Below, in pieces: positions 30,642-41,915 of a stretch of 64,000 nucleotides of DNA (positions are counted from its first letter, which is position 1; the number at the start of each line of letters is the position of its first letter). The position numbers were made by a program, and so were the translations under genes. The notes beneath the pieces were generated by a model. It saw only the letters and a program-made list of their open reading frames with translations. It was not told the DNA's origin and ran no database searches. Source of the DNA: Nannochloropsis salina CCMP1776 (lineage: Eukaryota; Sar; Eustigmatophyceae; Eustigmatales; Monodopsidaceae); NCBI GenBank assembly GCA_004565275.1, contig SDOX01000019.1:740340-804339 (forward strand), given 5' to 3'.

Positions 30642-31996
30642 ATGGCTGATTACTGGAAATCGACGGTGCGCGACGGGAGGGCGCTACAGGCCTTAGTCCC
30701 CCTTCTGTCTGCCCCCCCTGATCTCTGTTTCCTTCTCTCTCCCTTCAGCCTAAGCACTGCTGCAAGTTCTGCAATGTGTGGATGGACGACAACAAGACTT
30801 CGCGGCGCCTGCACGAAGGAGGCGCCCGGCACAAGCAGGCGGTGGAAGAGTTTTTCAAGGCGCAGAGAGAAGCGAAGCGGCAAGGGTCCATTGGAGATGG
30901 CGAGCTGAGCAAGGAGCTGCGTGAGATTGAAAAGGCAGCCCAGGCGCAAGCGGAGAAGGATGCAGCCATGTTCAAAACTAGTGTTGTCACAACAGTAGAG
31001 AGGGCCGCGCCCCCTCCTCCGCCTCCGCGTCCGCCCACCTTCTCTCTCTCCTCTCGTCCTCCTCCTCCCCCACGGCCACCCGGAGTCCGTCACCCACCCG
31101 TTCCGCCACCGCATCGGGTCCGCGGCGATGTCGGTGGCTGGCGAGACGTGGAAAAGGAGGAAAAAGAGGTAAACGGCGGGAGCGAGGACGTGACGGGCGG
31201 GAGCGCGGCGGCCGAGGTGGAAGGCCGGTACACTGTGGACGGCGTCACCTACTTGGAGGGCAAGGCGGTCGAGACGCGGCTTGTGCGGGGCACACCTTGC
31301 CAGGTCTGGGTGGAGAAAGATGACGCGTGGCGGGAAGCGATCGTCTCGCGCGTCGAGGTCACGGCAGTCCCGAACACGTCCTTGACGCTCCGGAAATTTT
31401 CGGTGATTCTCGGCGCACGCCGACCCGACGGGGGGAAGGAGGCAAAAGAAGGACAAGCAGCGGTGACGCAGAGGGAAGAGGAGGCGAAAGAGGTGGAGGA
31501 GGGCGTGCTTTCTGACCGGATCCGCTTGGTAGAGGGGGAGCACTCAATGGGAGGGGTGGATACGTTGCCCCCGCCCCCCCCCCCCCCTCCTGTGGACGAA
31601 GACACGGGCCTGGGAGGCTGGCAGACGGTGTCGGTGCGGATGGTGGACGAAGAGGCGGAACGGAAGGCCAGCGAAGCGGCGGTTCGCGCCGAGTCCAAGA
31701 GACGTAAGGAAGAGGACGCGCAACGCCGGGCCCGCATGCTCGCCGAGGCGATGGAGGGGGAGGATGCCATGAGTTCGTACGATCCGCACGGTCGGGGTAT
31801 CTACAAAGGAATGGACCTGAAAGAAGGGGGGACGGAGGGCCCGGGCGCGATCGTGGGAGAGGTGGGGGGGGCGGCCCTGGAGGTAGACCTCGGGGGAGAC
31901 CAGGCGGGCCCCGTTGCCTTCAGGAGGAGGCGGGCGGGGGAGGGAAAGGGAGGGGGAAAATTTCGGAGGAAACGGGCTCGCGAGGATGATGCGTAG
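30642..31996 (+). CDS. WBP4/FBP21-like spliceosomal zinc-finger protein
   Basis: A 24-base first exon (30642-30665) encodes MADYWKST, identical in its first seven residues to human WBP4; exon 2 is 30749-31996, entered after CCCTTCAG. The product has 423 residues. The U1-C/matrin-type zinc finger is PKHCCKFCNVWMDDN...LHEGGARHKQ, with Cys13, Cys16, His30 and His36, followed by a charged helix. Downstream there is a domain-like segment (YTVDGVTYLEGKAVETRL, WREAIVSRVEV), a run of eight prolines and a C-terminal YDPHGRGIYKGMDL. WBP4 is a component of activated spliceosomes. The WW domains of the animal protein are not visible here. Confidence 0.86.
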
Positions 31997-32177
31997 CCGC
32001 GACGGATAAAGGCGCGCCGAAGAAAGAAAGAGTGCAAATGTAAGGATGTCGGTACCGATTCTATTCTCGACCATAGGAGGGTTTCCTTCCTCAACAGGCT
32101 GCCGTCGCACAGTCCCGACCGCTCCGAAACCTTTCCGTCTCCGCCCCCTAGCCAAGGGCACAGAGAGCCATCAAGCC

Positions 32178-33143
32178 TTATCTCTTTCCAGATGCGGACA
32201 GCCCTTTGCCTCCCGCCCCTCCCCCTTCTTTCTCGCCCGATCTCCCCCTCACGCCGCATTGCTCCAGCAGCTGTCGGGCCGTGTTGTTTATCACGCGGAA
32301 CCGCGATGGCCCCAAGAGGTGACCTCCCCACCAGCGACTCACCACGACTATGACGTTGTTTACGCCCATCACTGCTAAAAGCTCTGCCAGCTTCCCACCT
32401 GCAGCATTCTCCCCGTCGTCATCGTTGTCGTTCACTTGGGCTTGCTTCTGCACGTCGAAAACACGGAAGGCGTACATGTTGTGCGTTGCCCGTTGAATTT
32501 TTCGATCAAGTTTCAGACACTCAAGAACCGTGCGAGCATCCCGCTCCGAGGTAATCCGCGCCAGGTGGGCTTGAAAAGTACTTTTTCGCTCGGTGAGCGG
32601 GAAGCCGTGGACCAATTCGAGCCCGTGCTGTCGCGCCGCATACTGTGGAGTGAGTGCACTGTCATCGCTGCGAGTACCATCCAGCGCACGATCGCACTTT
32701 TCCCGTTCTCGTGATGTCTCTTGCTCTTCAACCTGCTCATTGGCGGCCGTGCTGTGTGTGATGGGCAGCAAATGGAGCTCCTCCTTTAGCCACTCGCACC
32801 AGGAGAAGAGCACGACCTCCCCAGCCTGTTGCCGGAAAACCTCCTGCATGCCCTCATATATGTGGATTTGGTCATGCTTGGGATTCGACCAGTTCACGCC
32901 GCGCACTTCGAAGAAAGGCATCTCTGCTCCCGGAGATGGGTAGGAGACGGGTAAGTACACCGTAAGGGTGACGGTCCGCGACGTCTCCCCGTCAATTGCC
33001 TCGCCCAGCTTGACCTCGACCACGCAGTCCTGAGGGTTGTTTAGGACATTCACCAAGTCGTCAGTGTAGATGAGCTTGATACTCTCGATCTCCTCGTCGC
33101 GTTGAACCTTGATTGCCTCTTGTTCCAAAAGTGAGGCTTCCAT
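32178..33143 (-). CDS. IMPACT/YIH1 family protein (RWD and UPF0029 domains)
   Basis: ATG 33143 gives 321 residues; the frame opens three codons upstream only with GTG. An RWD domain covers about residues 10-125 (RDEEIESIKLIYTDDLVN, VYLPVSYPSPGAEMPFFEV). A UPF0029/Impact domain follows at about 185-295: ERKSTFQAHLARI, RATHNMYAFRV, and NVIVVVSRWWGGHLLGPSRF. IMPACT and yeast Yih1 bind GCN1 and restrain GCN2 in the amino-acid starvation response. A GTGCAG immediately before the start suggests a leader-intron acceptor. It converges on the WBP4-like gene with only 181 bases between the stops. Confidence 0.9.
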   Translation of the reverse strand: MEASLLEQEAIKVQRDEEIESIKLIYTDDLVNVLNNPQDCVVEVKLGEAIDGETSRTVTLTVYLPVSYPSPGAEMPFFEVRGVNWSNPKHDQIHIYEGMQEVFRQQAGEVVLFSWCEWLKEELHLLPITHSTAANEQVEEQETSREREKCDRALDGTRSDDSALTPQYAARQHGLELVHGFPLTERKSTFQAHLARITSERDARTVLECLKLDRKIQRATHNMYAFRVFDVQKQAQVNDNDDDGENAAGGKLAELLAVMGVNNVIVVVSRWWGGHLLGPSRFRVINNTARQLLEQCGVRGRSGEKEGGGAGGKGLSASGKR

Positions 33144-33537
33144 GGCCTGCACTAGAAGTGTCTCCTCCTGTCCGCTCGAGCGCTCGACAAGGACGCAAAC
33201 CTCATAACTGAAAATTGCGGGAAATCATCTAATCGAAGGTGTAGAAAGCTTGGCTGTGTATAAATACATAAGCAGGTGGGTGCCTCAGGAAATTATTACA
33301 CGAAAGTAAGGGGACAGGGGAGGTTGTCGCGTATGTTGTGGCGCCGGCTCGCCAGGTGAGCGATGCCGGGACAAAAAATAAGAAAAAAGCAGGCAAGCAC
33401 ACCAAAAGCGGACGTTTCTTTCTCTGCTCACGTGACGTGTGGAACTGTGGCAAATTGTGCTGCAGCAACTATCCTCCTTCACTCCCGCCCATCCCTCCCT
33501 CTTCTTGATGCAAAGCAGTCGAAGCACGTGCTGCAAT
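33144..33537. promoter_or_regulatory. Divergent promoter region IMPACT / phospholipid methyltransferase
   Basis: A TATAAATA-like sequence lies at about 33257 in this gap between divergent genes. In-frame ATG 33508 is an alternative start for the downstream gene. Nothing else is recognised. Confidence 0.4.
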
Positions 33538-34336
33538 ATGGGAATCTCTCTGGCATTTCCCGTCAACGAAGGTCTAGGACTCTTGCTCCTGGCCTTGTCG
33601 ACGCCACACCTGCTGTACTTCTTCACCTGGACATGCACGGGGGCATTCACTCGCATCGCAAAAGCGGTCGGAGTGGAGGCCTTCGCTCTTTTTTACAAGG
33701 TAGCTCCCGGAGACGAAGGGTTCGCTTGAAACATGAAAGAACTTTGCAGTTTCCTGAATATTATAATTTATGTGCGTCGCTCACCCGTTTTGACAAATAT
33801 TGCACACAGTTGTCGGTACTCCTCAAATTTGTGCAACTCGGGGCCCTCGTTACGTGGGGGATGCAGGTAGGATTTACGAGTAAGGAGGCACTGCTGGACT
33901 GCATGCTGTGCCGATCGAGTCTACTTCCCACATGCAGGCAGCACGGCTTCACACTCAGCTCAATTGTTTTTGCTATCACCACTCCCTTATCCGCTAGTAT
34001 ATGCCGCCGATGAAAGTCGCCAGTATCCCTCCCCTTCAGGTGGTGGTAGGGCTGGGAATGTTCGGAGCGGGCCAAATTTTGAACATGGGGGTCTACAAGG
34101 CGCTGGGCAAAGAAGGGGTTTACTATGGAGTGCGTCTTGGGAAGCCTGTTGCCTGGTATGAGGGCTTTCCTTTCACCATGGTGCCCCACCCTCAGTACGT
34201 GGGGTGCGTGCTGTGCATCTGGGGAGTAGTGGCTGTGCTTCTTAATCAAGCGAATATCAACGCCGGCCTCCTTACGATTGCCAGCGCATGGAGCACATTC
34301 TATTGCGTGACGGGATTGATTGAGCATCATTTCTAA
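33538..34336 (+). CDS. Phospholipid N-methyltransferase (PEMT/OPI3 type)
   Basis: Three phase-0 exons, 33538-33699, 33810-33866 and 34040-34336, give 171 residues. ATG 33538 is preferred because relatives have a short N terminus; ATG 33508 would add ten residues. Membrane helices: LGLLLLALSTPHLLYFFTW, VLLKFVQLGALVTWG, VVVGLGMFGAGQILNMGVY, and YVGCVLCIWGVVAVLL. Signatures of the family are ALGKEGVYYGVRLGKPVAWY, FPFTMVPHPQYVG and the C-terminal Glu pair region LIEHHF. The enzyme performs the S-adenosylmethionine-dependent methylations of phosphatidyl-monomethylethanolamine towards phosphatidylcholine in the ER. Length fits plant PLMT and yeast OPI3. Confidence 0.92.
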
Positions 34337-34603
34337 TATTTAATACCAAATGAGAGAAATTATTCAAAAAGTTCAACGAGATAAAATGTTCTACGACAAA
34401 GTGGGCAACTCACCTAGAATAGCTCGACCAAAGTCAACGAAATTGATGCAGGATGCAGGATGAACAATCACAGTTCCATACTGCTATCCTTAGCAAAGCA
34501 GTGCAAGCGAAAAAAGGCGAAAGAAGCAAGTGTCCCAATTTGAGCATTGTGGAACAGTTTGAATAACTTTCTTTTTGCACACTTTCTATATGCAGCGTCG
34601 ACA

Positions 34604-37600
34604 TTACAATTCGGGGCTGAAGTACCCATCCGCACTGCCCCCATCTCTCTCACTACTTTCGGAGATACTGAGCGGGAGGCTCGGGCTGTCCCTCTTTGCC
34701 ACTCCTTCTCGCGCCATCGCACACAACAACTCAAACTCCCCCGTCTGCTCCGCCAGCGCGCGGAATGCACTGTCTTTTCTGCTCAGTAGATCCCTGGGTG
34801 CGCCCATTTCCACCACTTGACCATTGTGCAGGACCAACACCAGGTCGTAATATGCTACGGTCTTGAGGCGATGCGCCACCGCCAAAACCGTGCACTCTCC
34901 CAGTTCGGTCCGCACCATGTCCTGCAAGGCCGCGTCCGCCTCGGCGTCAACGGAGGCTGTGGCCTCATCCAAGATCAGCACGCCTTTCCTCCGAAGCAGT
35001 GCCCTACCCATGCACAACAATGCCCTCTCCCCCACACTGAAATTCTCCCCACCCTCCGAAACCCGGTCGTCCAAGGATTTGACCACCCTACCCTTCATCT
35101 GGGCTTTCTCTAGCGCAGCCCACAGCTTGGCGTCGTCGAACTCACCAAAGGGGTCCAAATTGGACCGCACCGTGCCCTTGAAAAGAATGCTTTCTTGGGG
35201 CACGATCGCGAGGCGGCCACGGAGATCCTCTAGCCCCATTTTCAATATGTCTTGGCCGTCGATGGACAAGACGCTGCCTTCTGCGGGCTCCACCAACCGG
35301 AAAAGGGCCGCAATCAGAGACGTTTTCCCTGCGCCGGTTCGACCTACGACCCCTACTTTTGTCTTGGGGGGCACGCGGAAGGACACGTCCCGCAGTGTGT
35401 CAGTGTCTGTGCCCGGATAGCGGAGGCGAAGGTGGGATATAGTCAGCTCCCCTGCCTCGGGCCAGCGGGTGGAGGGAGGGCGGCAGGCTCGGACGATTTC
35501 AGCCCCTTCTTGCTCCAAGTCCTGCGTGTACTCGATGGCGGTGCGCTCAATGCTGTTCACGTCCATTTCCAGAGTCGCCTGCATGCGGATGAGCATGTTC
35601 ATATTTTCGCTGAAATTGCTCGAGAAGAGCAGGACCAAACCGGCTGTCTGCCCGGGGACACTCCCGAGGGTCAGCAAAAGGTAGACGCCGACCATACCCA
35701 CCACGGCGGCTCCCAGAAGCTGCAGCCGGACGGCTAGCCACCGGTTGGCCGACCACAGATGGTGGTAGACCCGATCGTTCCTGTCCACTCGAGCGTCGCT
35801 CTCTTGCAAAAATCGGCGTTGGGCGCCGTACGCTCGCAAGGTGGAGACGCCGCTGACAGTCTCGGAAAAATGGGAGTAAATTGGAGACCGCGTCACGGAA
35901 TCCAGGCGCTTGAGTTCCCGAGCGCTACGTTGGTACGTATAGCCTACGTAGCAAGAGATGACGAGCACAGGTAGCATTCCCAACGCCAGGGGGGCCATGT
36001 TCCCGAGGATGACGGAAGTGATCGTCAAGATGGCGGCAAGCCGGCTCAAAAAATTCGTGAGCGTGTTCATCATGTCGACGTCGATCGTGTCCATGTCAGA
36101 GGAAAAACGATTCTGTATTCTACCCAGCGGCGTGCGTTCAAACCAGGACAGAGGCGCGCGAAGGACGCGACGGCCCATGTCTCGGTGGATTCGTCGGGAC
36201 GCAAGGAGAGAGCTACCGGAGGTCAATAAGGCCTGCAGGACCATGACAACAATGTTGGCCGCAGAGAAATACAGATAGGGGTAGGCACTTTCCAGCTTAT
36301 GCGATGTACTCCCCCCTTCCAGACGCACGACCCAGTCGCCCAAAGCCTTGTTTTGGAAATAGTAAAGAGCTTGCACACCTCCAAAAGACAACAATGCCGC
36401 GATTGCAAACACAAATCCGCCTGTTGCCTGCATGTACGCCAGGTAAACACGCCACTTTACTCGGCCCTCCGCTTTCTGCTCGGCTTTTATGAGTTGTTTC
36501 CCGTGTCCCGTCGCAGTGATTAGCGTGGCGGTCGGCCGGATAGCCACAGAGTTTTCGGCTGTTGCCGTTAGTCTTGGCGACCCTACTTCCGCGTGAGTGT
36601 GCGCTTGACTTTTGCCCACGACCCCTGTGTCTCCAATAGCCCAATTGCTTTTTCCCTTCCCATCCCTATCCACCGCCAGAGCGATGTTTCCTAGCTTGTC
36701 CAGCATATCAGGGGTCTGCCTGGGATTCCCTTGAGCGATCATTTGCGAGTCTGACCCCAAGACAAGAACTTGATCTGCCCTGGGTAGCGTCAAGGCGATT
36801 TGGTGCGTTACAAGGATGCGGGTGCGACCCTGCAGCAGGGGTCCAGTCAGACAGTGCCGGACCAGATGCTGGGCCACATTTGCATCCACGGCCGAGAGGA
36901 CATCGTCGAGGAGCACGACGTCCGAGGGACAGTAGATGGCGCGGCACAGGCTCAGGCGCTGCTGTTGACCCCCACTCAACGTCACCCCTTTCTCCCCAAT
37001 TTCCGTCAGGTCCCCTCCGCTCAAAGCCTCCAGGTCCTCACGTAAAGCGCACGCTTCTAGCGCAGCCTCGTAGCGTGCATTGTCGAGCGGATACCCGAAC
37101 AGAATGTTGTCCCGGATCGTCCCACTCAGAAGCCACGGTTTTTGAGCGGCGTACGACACGCGTCCGCCGCATGAGGATTTCCAGGGCTGGGCGGCCGGCA
37201 GGTGTGCGGGCAGAGAGGGTTTGTTTTCGGCCGTGGCCGCGGGGACGGCGCGCAGTTCTCCCAGCAAGGCCATAAGCAAGGAGGATTTCCCGCACCCGGT
37301 GGGGCCATAGACACAAACGAATTCCCCGCGTGCGACGTGGAGTCGGACGCCTGTAAGCAGCAGCCCCCCTCGCCCGTCCTGCCTGCTCTCGCCCCATGCG
37401 AACGCGTGACCGATCCCGCCCAAGCCGCCTGCGTTCAGTATCACCACGCCTGGACGCAGGCCGGAAGGCCTTGGAGCATCCGTCGGGAGCAAACCTCGTT
37501 TCCCCACCACCACTCCCGCCTCCTTTTCTTCATCGTTCTCGTCGGTCAGGAATTCTCCTTCATATTTTTGCAACAAGGGTGCCTCAAATAAAAATCGCTC

Positions 37601-39679
37601 CAAGCGACTGAGAGACACCTGACCCTTCACAAAGCTGTTCAAGAACGTGTTCAAGCTAGCGAGGGGGTCGAGCAAAAGACCGAAGAGCGCTAAGGTCGCG
37701 TAACCTTGCGAGGCTGAGAGGGGCTCATCCAAGACCATGGTGTGGAGCAAGAAGGTCAAGGCGCTGACAATCACTGGCGCCGAGCTCCACAGGATAGAAA
37801 TCAAGCACCGCATGAGCAGAAATGAACGCAGAGCCCGCAATTCATGCCCCCGGGCATCTTCTAACTTTTTAAGGAAGTCGCGTTCCCAGGCCAAAAGCTT
37901 CAGAACCCGGATGCCCTGCAGCCCCTCTCCCAGCAGAGATATCCTGACGTCTTTCCTCTTCATTAACGCCCGCTGAGCTTTGCGCAAGCGCTCAGAAAGC
38001 TTGACGGTAATCAGCACTGAGAAGACAATCAGCGCCACTCCTACAGCGCCGGAGATCCAGCAGCGCAGAACCCAGAATATGAGAGCGATGGCAATGGTAG
38101 TCTCGAGAGGAACGGCCCATAAAAAGACCAGGTAACGGATAGAGTCGCTGTTTCCCGCGTCAACGGTGCAATGATTTATGATCTGTCCCGATGAATACGT
38201 CGATGCCGCCCCATCGACCCGAAGCGTTTGTCGGAGAATGAGTCCGACCAATGCTGCACGGCATCGAAAGACGAGACGACGGACCAGATTGAACTGCTGG
38301 ACGTTCGCGAGTGCGGCAAGGGCGGGGCAGAGGAAGAGAACTGTGGCGGCTACGTACAGAGTCACAGGAATGGGGTCCGCAGATTTATACCTGCCAATGA
38401 AGTCGACAATGTATTTCAGGGAAAGAGGCACGCCAAAAGCGCAGAGACTGGTGACGAGCTGGAAGAATGAGACAGCAGCGAAAGTCAAGGGATATGTCCG
38501 TAATAGTGCCTGCAGCAGGCCCCACCCACTGAAGGCGGATGCAGAGGACTTAGGGCCAATGCCAACGCTATGACGACCCACTTGTTCTCCTTCTTGTCGG
38601 TCGCAGGCCACTTTGTCACGGCGATGCAGCATGTGCTGAGAATGGTGGATCTCCAGGCTCCGGAGATGGGGAGAGAAAGCGCGCCAAATGTAACTGGAGC
38701 GATCATCCTGCTCCAACTCAAACAAATCCTCCAACGCCAATACCTTTCGTTTGCCCAAGTCCAAAATGGGATTTATCCAATTGAAAAGCAGCGTGGAGAA
38801 CAAAGAGGCCTTTTGCTCAGGAGAGGGAGGGACAGCGAGCTCGACGAAAAGACTGTACCAACGTGCCGATTTGGACGCAACGGGCCCCAACACGCCCTCC
38901 ACGCGTCCTGAGGATAGACGCCGCGTTTCCATCGTTGCCATGGCCGCCTCAAGCCCAAGCAGGAGCATAACCAGAACGGCAAGGCCCAGTTGAACGCACG
39001 CCATCCCCTTGGCCATGTCGAGGCCTCCGGGCTCTTGAGCGAGCACCACGTAGGGGTGGACCGTCAGCCCAAAATAAAAGCAGTATCCAAGCCAAAGAGA
39101 CAGCCACGCGGGGCTTTGTGGCAGTGTGGGTGTTTTGATGGAGTTCGACAGGCCCGGACTGCCCCCTCTACTCCTCTCCATGCGGCGACAAATGCTTGCT
39201 GCCGGTGGACTACCTAATCCAGTCATCTCCTCCAATTGGGAGAGGACAAGCCATCCACCCGCCACAAGGATCAAACGAGCACCGGCCGTGTCCGCATTTC
39301 CCTTACGCAGTAACATGCATCCCCGCGCAAAATAAATGACAAACAGCACCGCGCCACATACCTCCCGGGACCAAGCCAAGCCTTTATTCCGCTTCAAGTA
39401 ACCATCGGTCTTCTGGCCACATATCTCCTTCGGGGTCGGCAGCAAAGGTTCCTGAAGAGCAATTGAACTTTCGAGGCTGACTTGACACTCTTTGCTCCGA
39501 CTCTTGCCATCGTAGTTAAATGTTTTGGTTGGTAAAGATTCATTTTGTTGCCGCCGCTCAGTATTTTGGGCTCTGTGAGGTCGTCTTCGGCCACATACAC
39601 CCGCGATCAACCGCGCGCACAAAATAATGAGTACCCCCCCACTGATCAATATTCCGACGTCGTCTACAATAGCTTTCAT
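34604..39679 (-). CDS. ABC transporter, ABCC/MRP subfamily, full length
   Basis: One uninterrupted frame of 1,691 residues from ATG 39679. About five helices in the first 260 residues form a TMD0-like bundle (LISGGVLIILCARLIAG, YCFYFGLTVHPYVVL, VQLGLAVLVMLLLGLE). TMD1 begins after SLFSTLLFNWINPILDLG. NBD1: Walker A GPTGCGKSS (~790), signature LSGGQQQRLSLCRAIY, and Walker B VVLLDDVLSAVD with Asp in place of the catalytic Glu, as is usual in ABCC NBD1. TMD2 follows (SWFERTPLGRIQNRFSSDMD). NBD2: Walker A GRTGAGKTS (~1446), VPQESILFKGTVRSNLDP, signature FSVGERALL, and VLILDEATASVDAEAD with the Glu intact. ABCC proteins export glutathione and other conjugates, often at the vacuole; the substrate here is unknown. 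Confidence 0.94.
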   Translation of the reverse strand: MKAIVDDVGILISGGVLIILCARLIAGVCGRRRPHRAQNTERRQQNESLPTKTFNYDGKSRSKECQVSLESSIALQEPLLPTPKEICGQKTDGYLKRNKGLAWSREVCGAVLFVIYFARGCMLLRKGNADTAGARLILVAGGWLVLSQLEEMTGLGSPPAASICRRMERSRGGSPGLSNSIKTPTLPQSPAWLSLWLGYCFYFGLTVHPYVVLAQEPGGLDMAKGMACVQLGLAVLVMLLLGLEAAMATMETRRLSSGRVEGVLGPVASKSARWYSLFVELAVPPSPEQKASLFSTLLFNWINPILDLGKRKVLALEDLFELEQDDRSSYIWRAFSPHLRSLEIHHSQHMLHRRDKVACDRQEGEQVGRHSVGIGPKSSASAFSGWGLLQALLRTYPLTFAAVSFFQLVTSLCAFGVPLSLKYIVDFIGRYKSADPIPVTLYVAATVLFLCPALAALANVQQFNLVRRLVFRCRAALVGLILRQTLRVDGAASTYSSGQIINHCTVDAGNSDSIRYLVFLWAVPLETTIAIALIFWVLRCWISGAVGVALIVFSVLITVKLSERLRKAQRALMKRKDVRISLLGEGLQGIRVLKLLAWERDFLKKLEDARGHELRALRSFLLMRCLISILWSSAPVIVSALTFLLHTMVLDEPLSASQGYATLALFGLLLDPLASLNTFLNSFVKGQVSLSRLERFLFEAPLLQKYEGEFLTDENDEEKEAGVVVGKRGLLPTDAPRPSGLRPGVVILNAGGLGGIGHAFAWGESRQDGRGGLLLTGVRLHVARGEFVCVYGPTGCGKSSLLMALLGELRAVPAATAENKPSLPAHLPAAQPWKSSCGGRVSYAAQKPWLLSGTIRDNILFGYPLDNARYEAALEACALREDLEALSGGDLTEIGEKGVTLSGGQQQRLSLCRAIYCPSDVVLLDDVLSAVDANVAQHLVRHCLTGPLLQGRTRILVTHQIALTLPRADQVLVLGSDSQMIAQGNPRQTPDMLDKLGNIALAVDRDGKGKSNWAIGDTGVVGKSQAHTHAEVGSPRLTATAENSVAIRPTATLITATGHGKQLIKAEQKAEGRVKWRVYLAYMQATGGFVFAIAALLSFGGVQALYYFQNKALGDWVVRLEGGSTSHKLESAYPYLYFSAANIVVMVLQALLTSGSSLLASRRIHRDMGRRVLRAPLSWFERTPLGRIQNRFSSDMDTIDVDMMNTLTNFLSRLAAILTITSVILGNMAPLALGMLPVLVISCYVGYTYQRSARELKRLDSVTRSPIYSHFSETVSGVSTLRAYGAQRRFLQESDARVDRNDRVYHHLWSANRWLAVRLQLLGAAVVGMVGVYLLLTLGSVPGQTAGLVLLFSSNFSENMNMLIRMQATLEMDVNSIERTAIEYTQDLEQEGAEIVRACRPPSTRWPEAGELTISHLRLRYPGTDTDTLRDVSFRVPPKTKVGVVGRTGAGKTSLIAALFRLVEPAEGSVLSIDGQDILKMGLEDLRGRLAIVPQESILFKGTVRSNLDPFGEFDDAKLWAALEKAQMKGRVVKSLDDRVSEGGENFSVGERALLCMGRALLRRKGVLILDEATASVDAEADAALQDMVRTELGECTVLAVAHRLKTVAYYDLVLVLHNGQVVEMGAPRDLLSRKDSAFRALAEQTGEFELLCAMAREGVAKRDSPSLPLSISESSERDGGSADGYFSPEL

Positions 39680-40490
39680 TTGATTTGTCTCAAAATCAAG
39701 AAAGAGTGGTATGTAGATCCATGCGCATCAATTACTGCACGGCGACTGTACGTCTGGAGACCTATTGATTTGAAAAAGCACAGTCAGATAATTAGCGAGC
39801 CGAAATGGATGGTGTTACAAATGCGCCACCTACTGCATAGTACAATCAAGCATGCCCCATCAAAAGGTACCAATGAGGGGGCTGAGGGCGCTTTTAAAAG
39901 GGGCCAGGGTCAAGGTATCACCCTCGATTCCAATCCCCTGAGCCGTAACGGTTCTCTTGAATTATCCGTTATTCGCTCCCCCGACCCCGTCTGCGGGGAG
40001 GTCGATGCACGTTTGTCCTTCATTTCCCGCGTAGGAAATTTGATGCTCGAAAACAAAAGATAGAAACTAATGTAGGTAGCTGAGCTAGATGGTAGCCGGT
40101 CGCGACGAGGCAACAAATGGTAAGGATCATGGTCAAATGAAGGATGCGGGCAGGCCTCCTAGCCGATAAGACATATCACAGTCTTAAGAGGACTTCTGAC
40201 TTGTGGTTCATCTTTGAGCGAACATACCTAAAAGTAGATCAGAACGATCTGATCACATTTCTGCTAGTTGTCATGAATGGAGACATGATCAATTCGCAGA
40301 ACTGGACTACGTGCAGAGACTGGAGTGAGGTGGCATTTTTCGGCAAGGCCAGGCCAGATCATAAAGAAGGCATGAACGAAATGCTATCCATAATTTACAG
40401 TGGGCGCCTAAAATAAGGGAACATGCTTACCTTCGATAAGCCCTGAATAAACGGATGAGACTGCATTTTGTCTGTGTCAGGTTGCTTTTT
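39680..40490. other. Intergenic region between ABCC start and PUB-gene stop
   Basis: The 811 bases should hold the ABCC promoter and the 3' end of the next minus-strand gene. Frames of 60-170 codons on the plus strand show no domain. No RNA gene was recognised. Confidence 0.35.
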
Positions 40491-41915
40491 CTAAAGTCGC
40501 TTTACTCTGGCTTCTTCCTGCTGTAGTAAATCCCGTACTCCTTTGCAGGTGTCATACCATACTGTCCACTCTTCTTGATGTCTCATCATGTCCGGCTCGA
40601 TCATCAACAAGACCCGGGCCCCGGGCAAGACTATCTCCCCTTCTTTCCCTTCTACACCGGCTCCCCCGTCCTCGCGGAGACTGCTCCCCTCTTGGCCGGC
40701 GCCATCCGCCGTCCTTGAATCCTCCCCATGTCCATCCTTCCCCCTCTCGTCCTCCTCTTCTCGCTGAACCTGAAAACCAGCAGCCACTAAGCAGTGCAGG
40801 CTGTCTGGTCCCCACGGGCCAAGCTTAGACTTGAAATGCGCACCTTCCAGAGATATGCGCTTGAAAGCAGCTTCTTCGGGATGAGCAATTATATTACCGA
40901 CATATAGGGCCAGAGTCTAGAGAAAATGGCCAAGAAAAAGAGTTTGCATGGGGCTTGAAGCTTTTGAAGCGGTGCGCATCTGAAGAAAGGTGACGTTCCG
41001 CCACCCTCAGCTCTCCCACCACTACTTACCGCCACAGCCTCCTTGTACGCCTTTGTCGCCTCACCACCGCATGCATTCCGGAGGTTTATCAAGGCCTCCT
41101 CGGCCCCTCGTGCTCCTGGTAGAATGGAATCTATCAAAGCGGCATCCTCTGCCCGCGCCTCGGCCCATGCATGATCAGCAGCTTGCTCCCGCTCATCTCT
41201 TTCCTTCTTCTTCTTTTCACGGGCCAGCGCTGCCTCGCGGTGGAGCAACGCTCGCTGATTTGCTTCCATTTCCAATCGACGGGTCTCGGCGGCATTGGCA
41301 GCTGCTTGTGCTTGTGCTGCTTCCTCTTGCTGCCTTTCCCTCGCAGCAGCAGCTTCTTCTCGAGCCAAGCGGGCCTGGGACTCGGCGGCTAAGCGAACAT
41401 TATCAGCATCGTGGCAGGCTTTCTCCATGGGGCCGTTTTTCAACTCCACAACACGTTGTAGAAGGGAGCTGTAGCGACTGAATGCTTCAGCAACTCGGGC
41501 CTTCATCGCGTCTCCGTATAGAGTTTTTTGTGTAATGGGGTCCACTTCTTGACAGCGTTTCTGCAGCTTCGCGAAGGTCCGGGACAGCGATGTTGTCAGA
41601 TCAGAGTGGAGCTCTTCTAAGGCACCCGCTTCGCTAGCGAGGGCCTCTGGCTGATCCTGCGTTGCCTCTATACATGTGAGCCTCGTTTCTGGACGCCCAG
41701 GCGTGGATGAATGGGAAACGGCAAAACCGGAAGAATGTGCCGGCATCAGTAAAAAAGATGACGAAAAGTTAAAAAGCAGGAATAGAGTAGTTTCGTGCAA
41801 AAGTACCAAGAAACCAGGAAAATATATGCAGCTCTCCTGTCTTCTATGTGGAATCGCGAATGGAAAGGAACTCACCGATGCTCTCCAGCGTGGCCAACGT
41901 GTTTCGAAATTCCAT
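40491..41915 (-). CDS. Coiled-coil protein with a PUB domain
   Basis: Three exons, 41876-41915, 41030-41667 and 40491-40916, give 367 residues from ATG 41915 (MEFRNTLATLESI). Junctions are GTGAGT/TAG and GTAAGT/CTAG and keep frame. The middle (~residues 75-190) is a long Ala/Glu/Arg-rich coiled coil. The PUB domain spans the second junction: AALIDSILPG-type text, then LINLRNACGGEATKAY, TLALYVGNIIAHPEEAAFKR, SLHCLVAAGFQVQ. PUB domains bind the C-terminal tail of the p97/CDC48 ATPase. The start is uncertain: an open segment upstream on the same strand (about 42060-42246) could be a further exon, but I could not find an in-phase junction. Confidence 0.75.

Noticed and set aside
39900-39960. GATTCCAATCCC resembling a tRNA T-loop
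   Set aside because: The 5-bp T stem is not complementary and no anticodon arm was found.
40144-40416. 90-codon plus-strand frame beside the ABCC promoter
   Set aside because: No domain and no splice context; probably chance.
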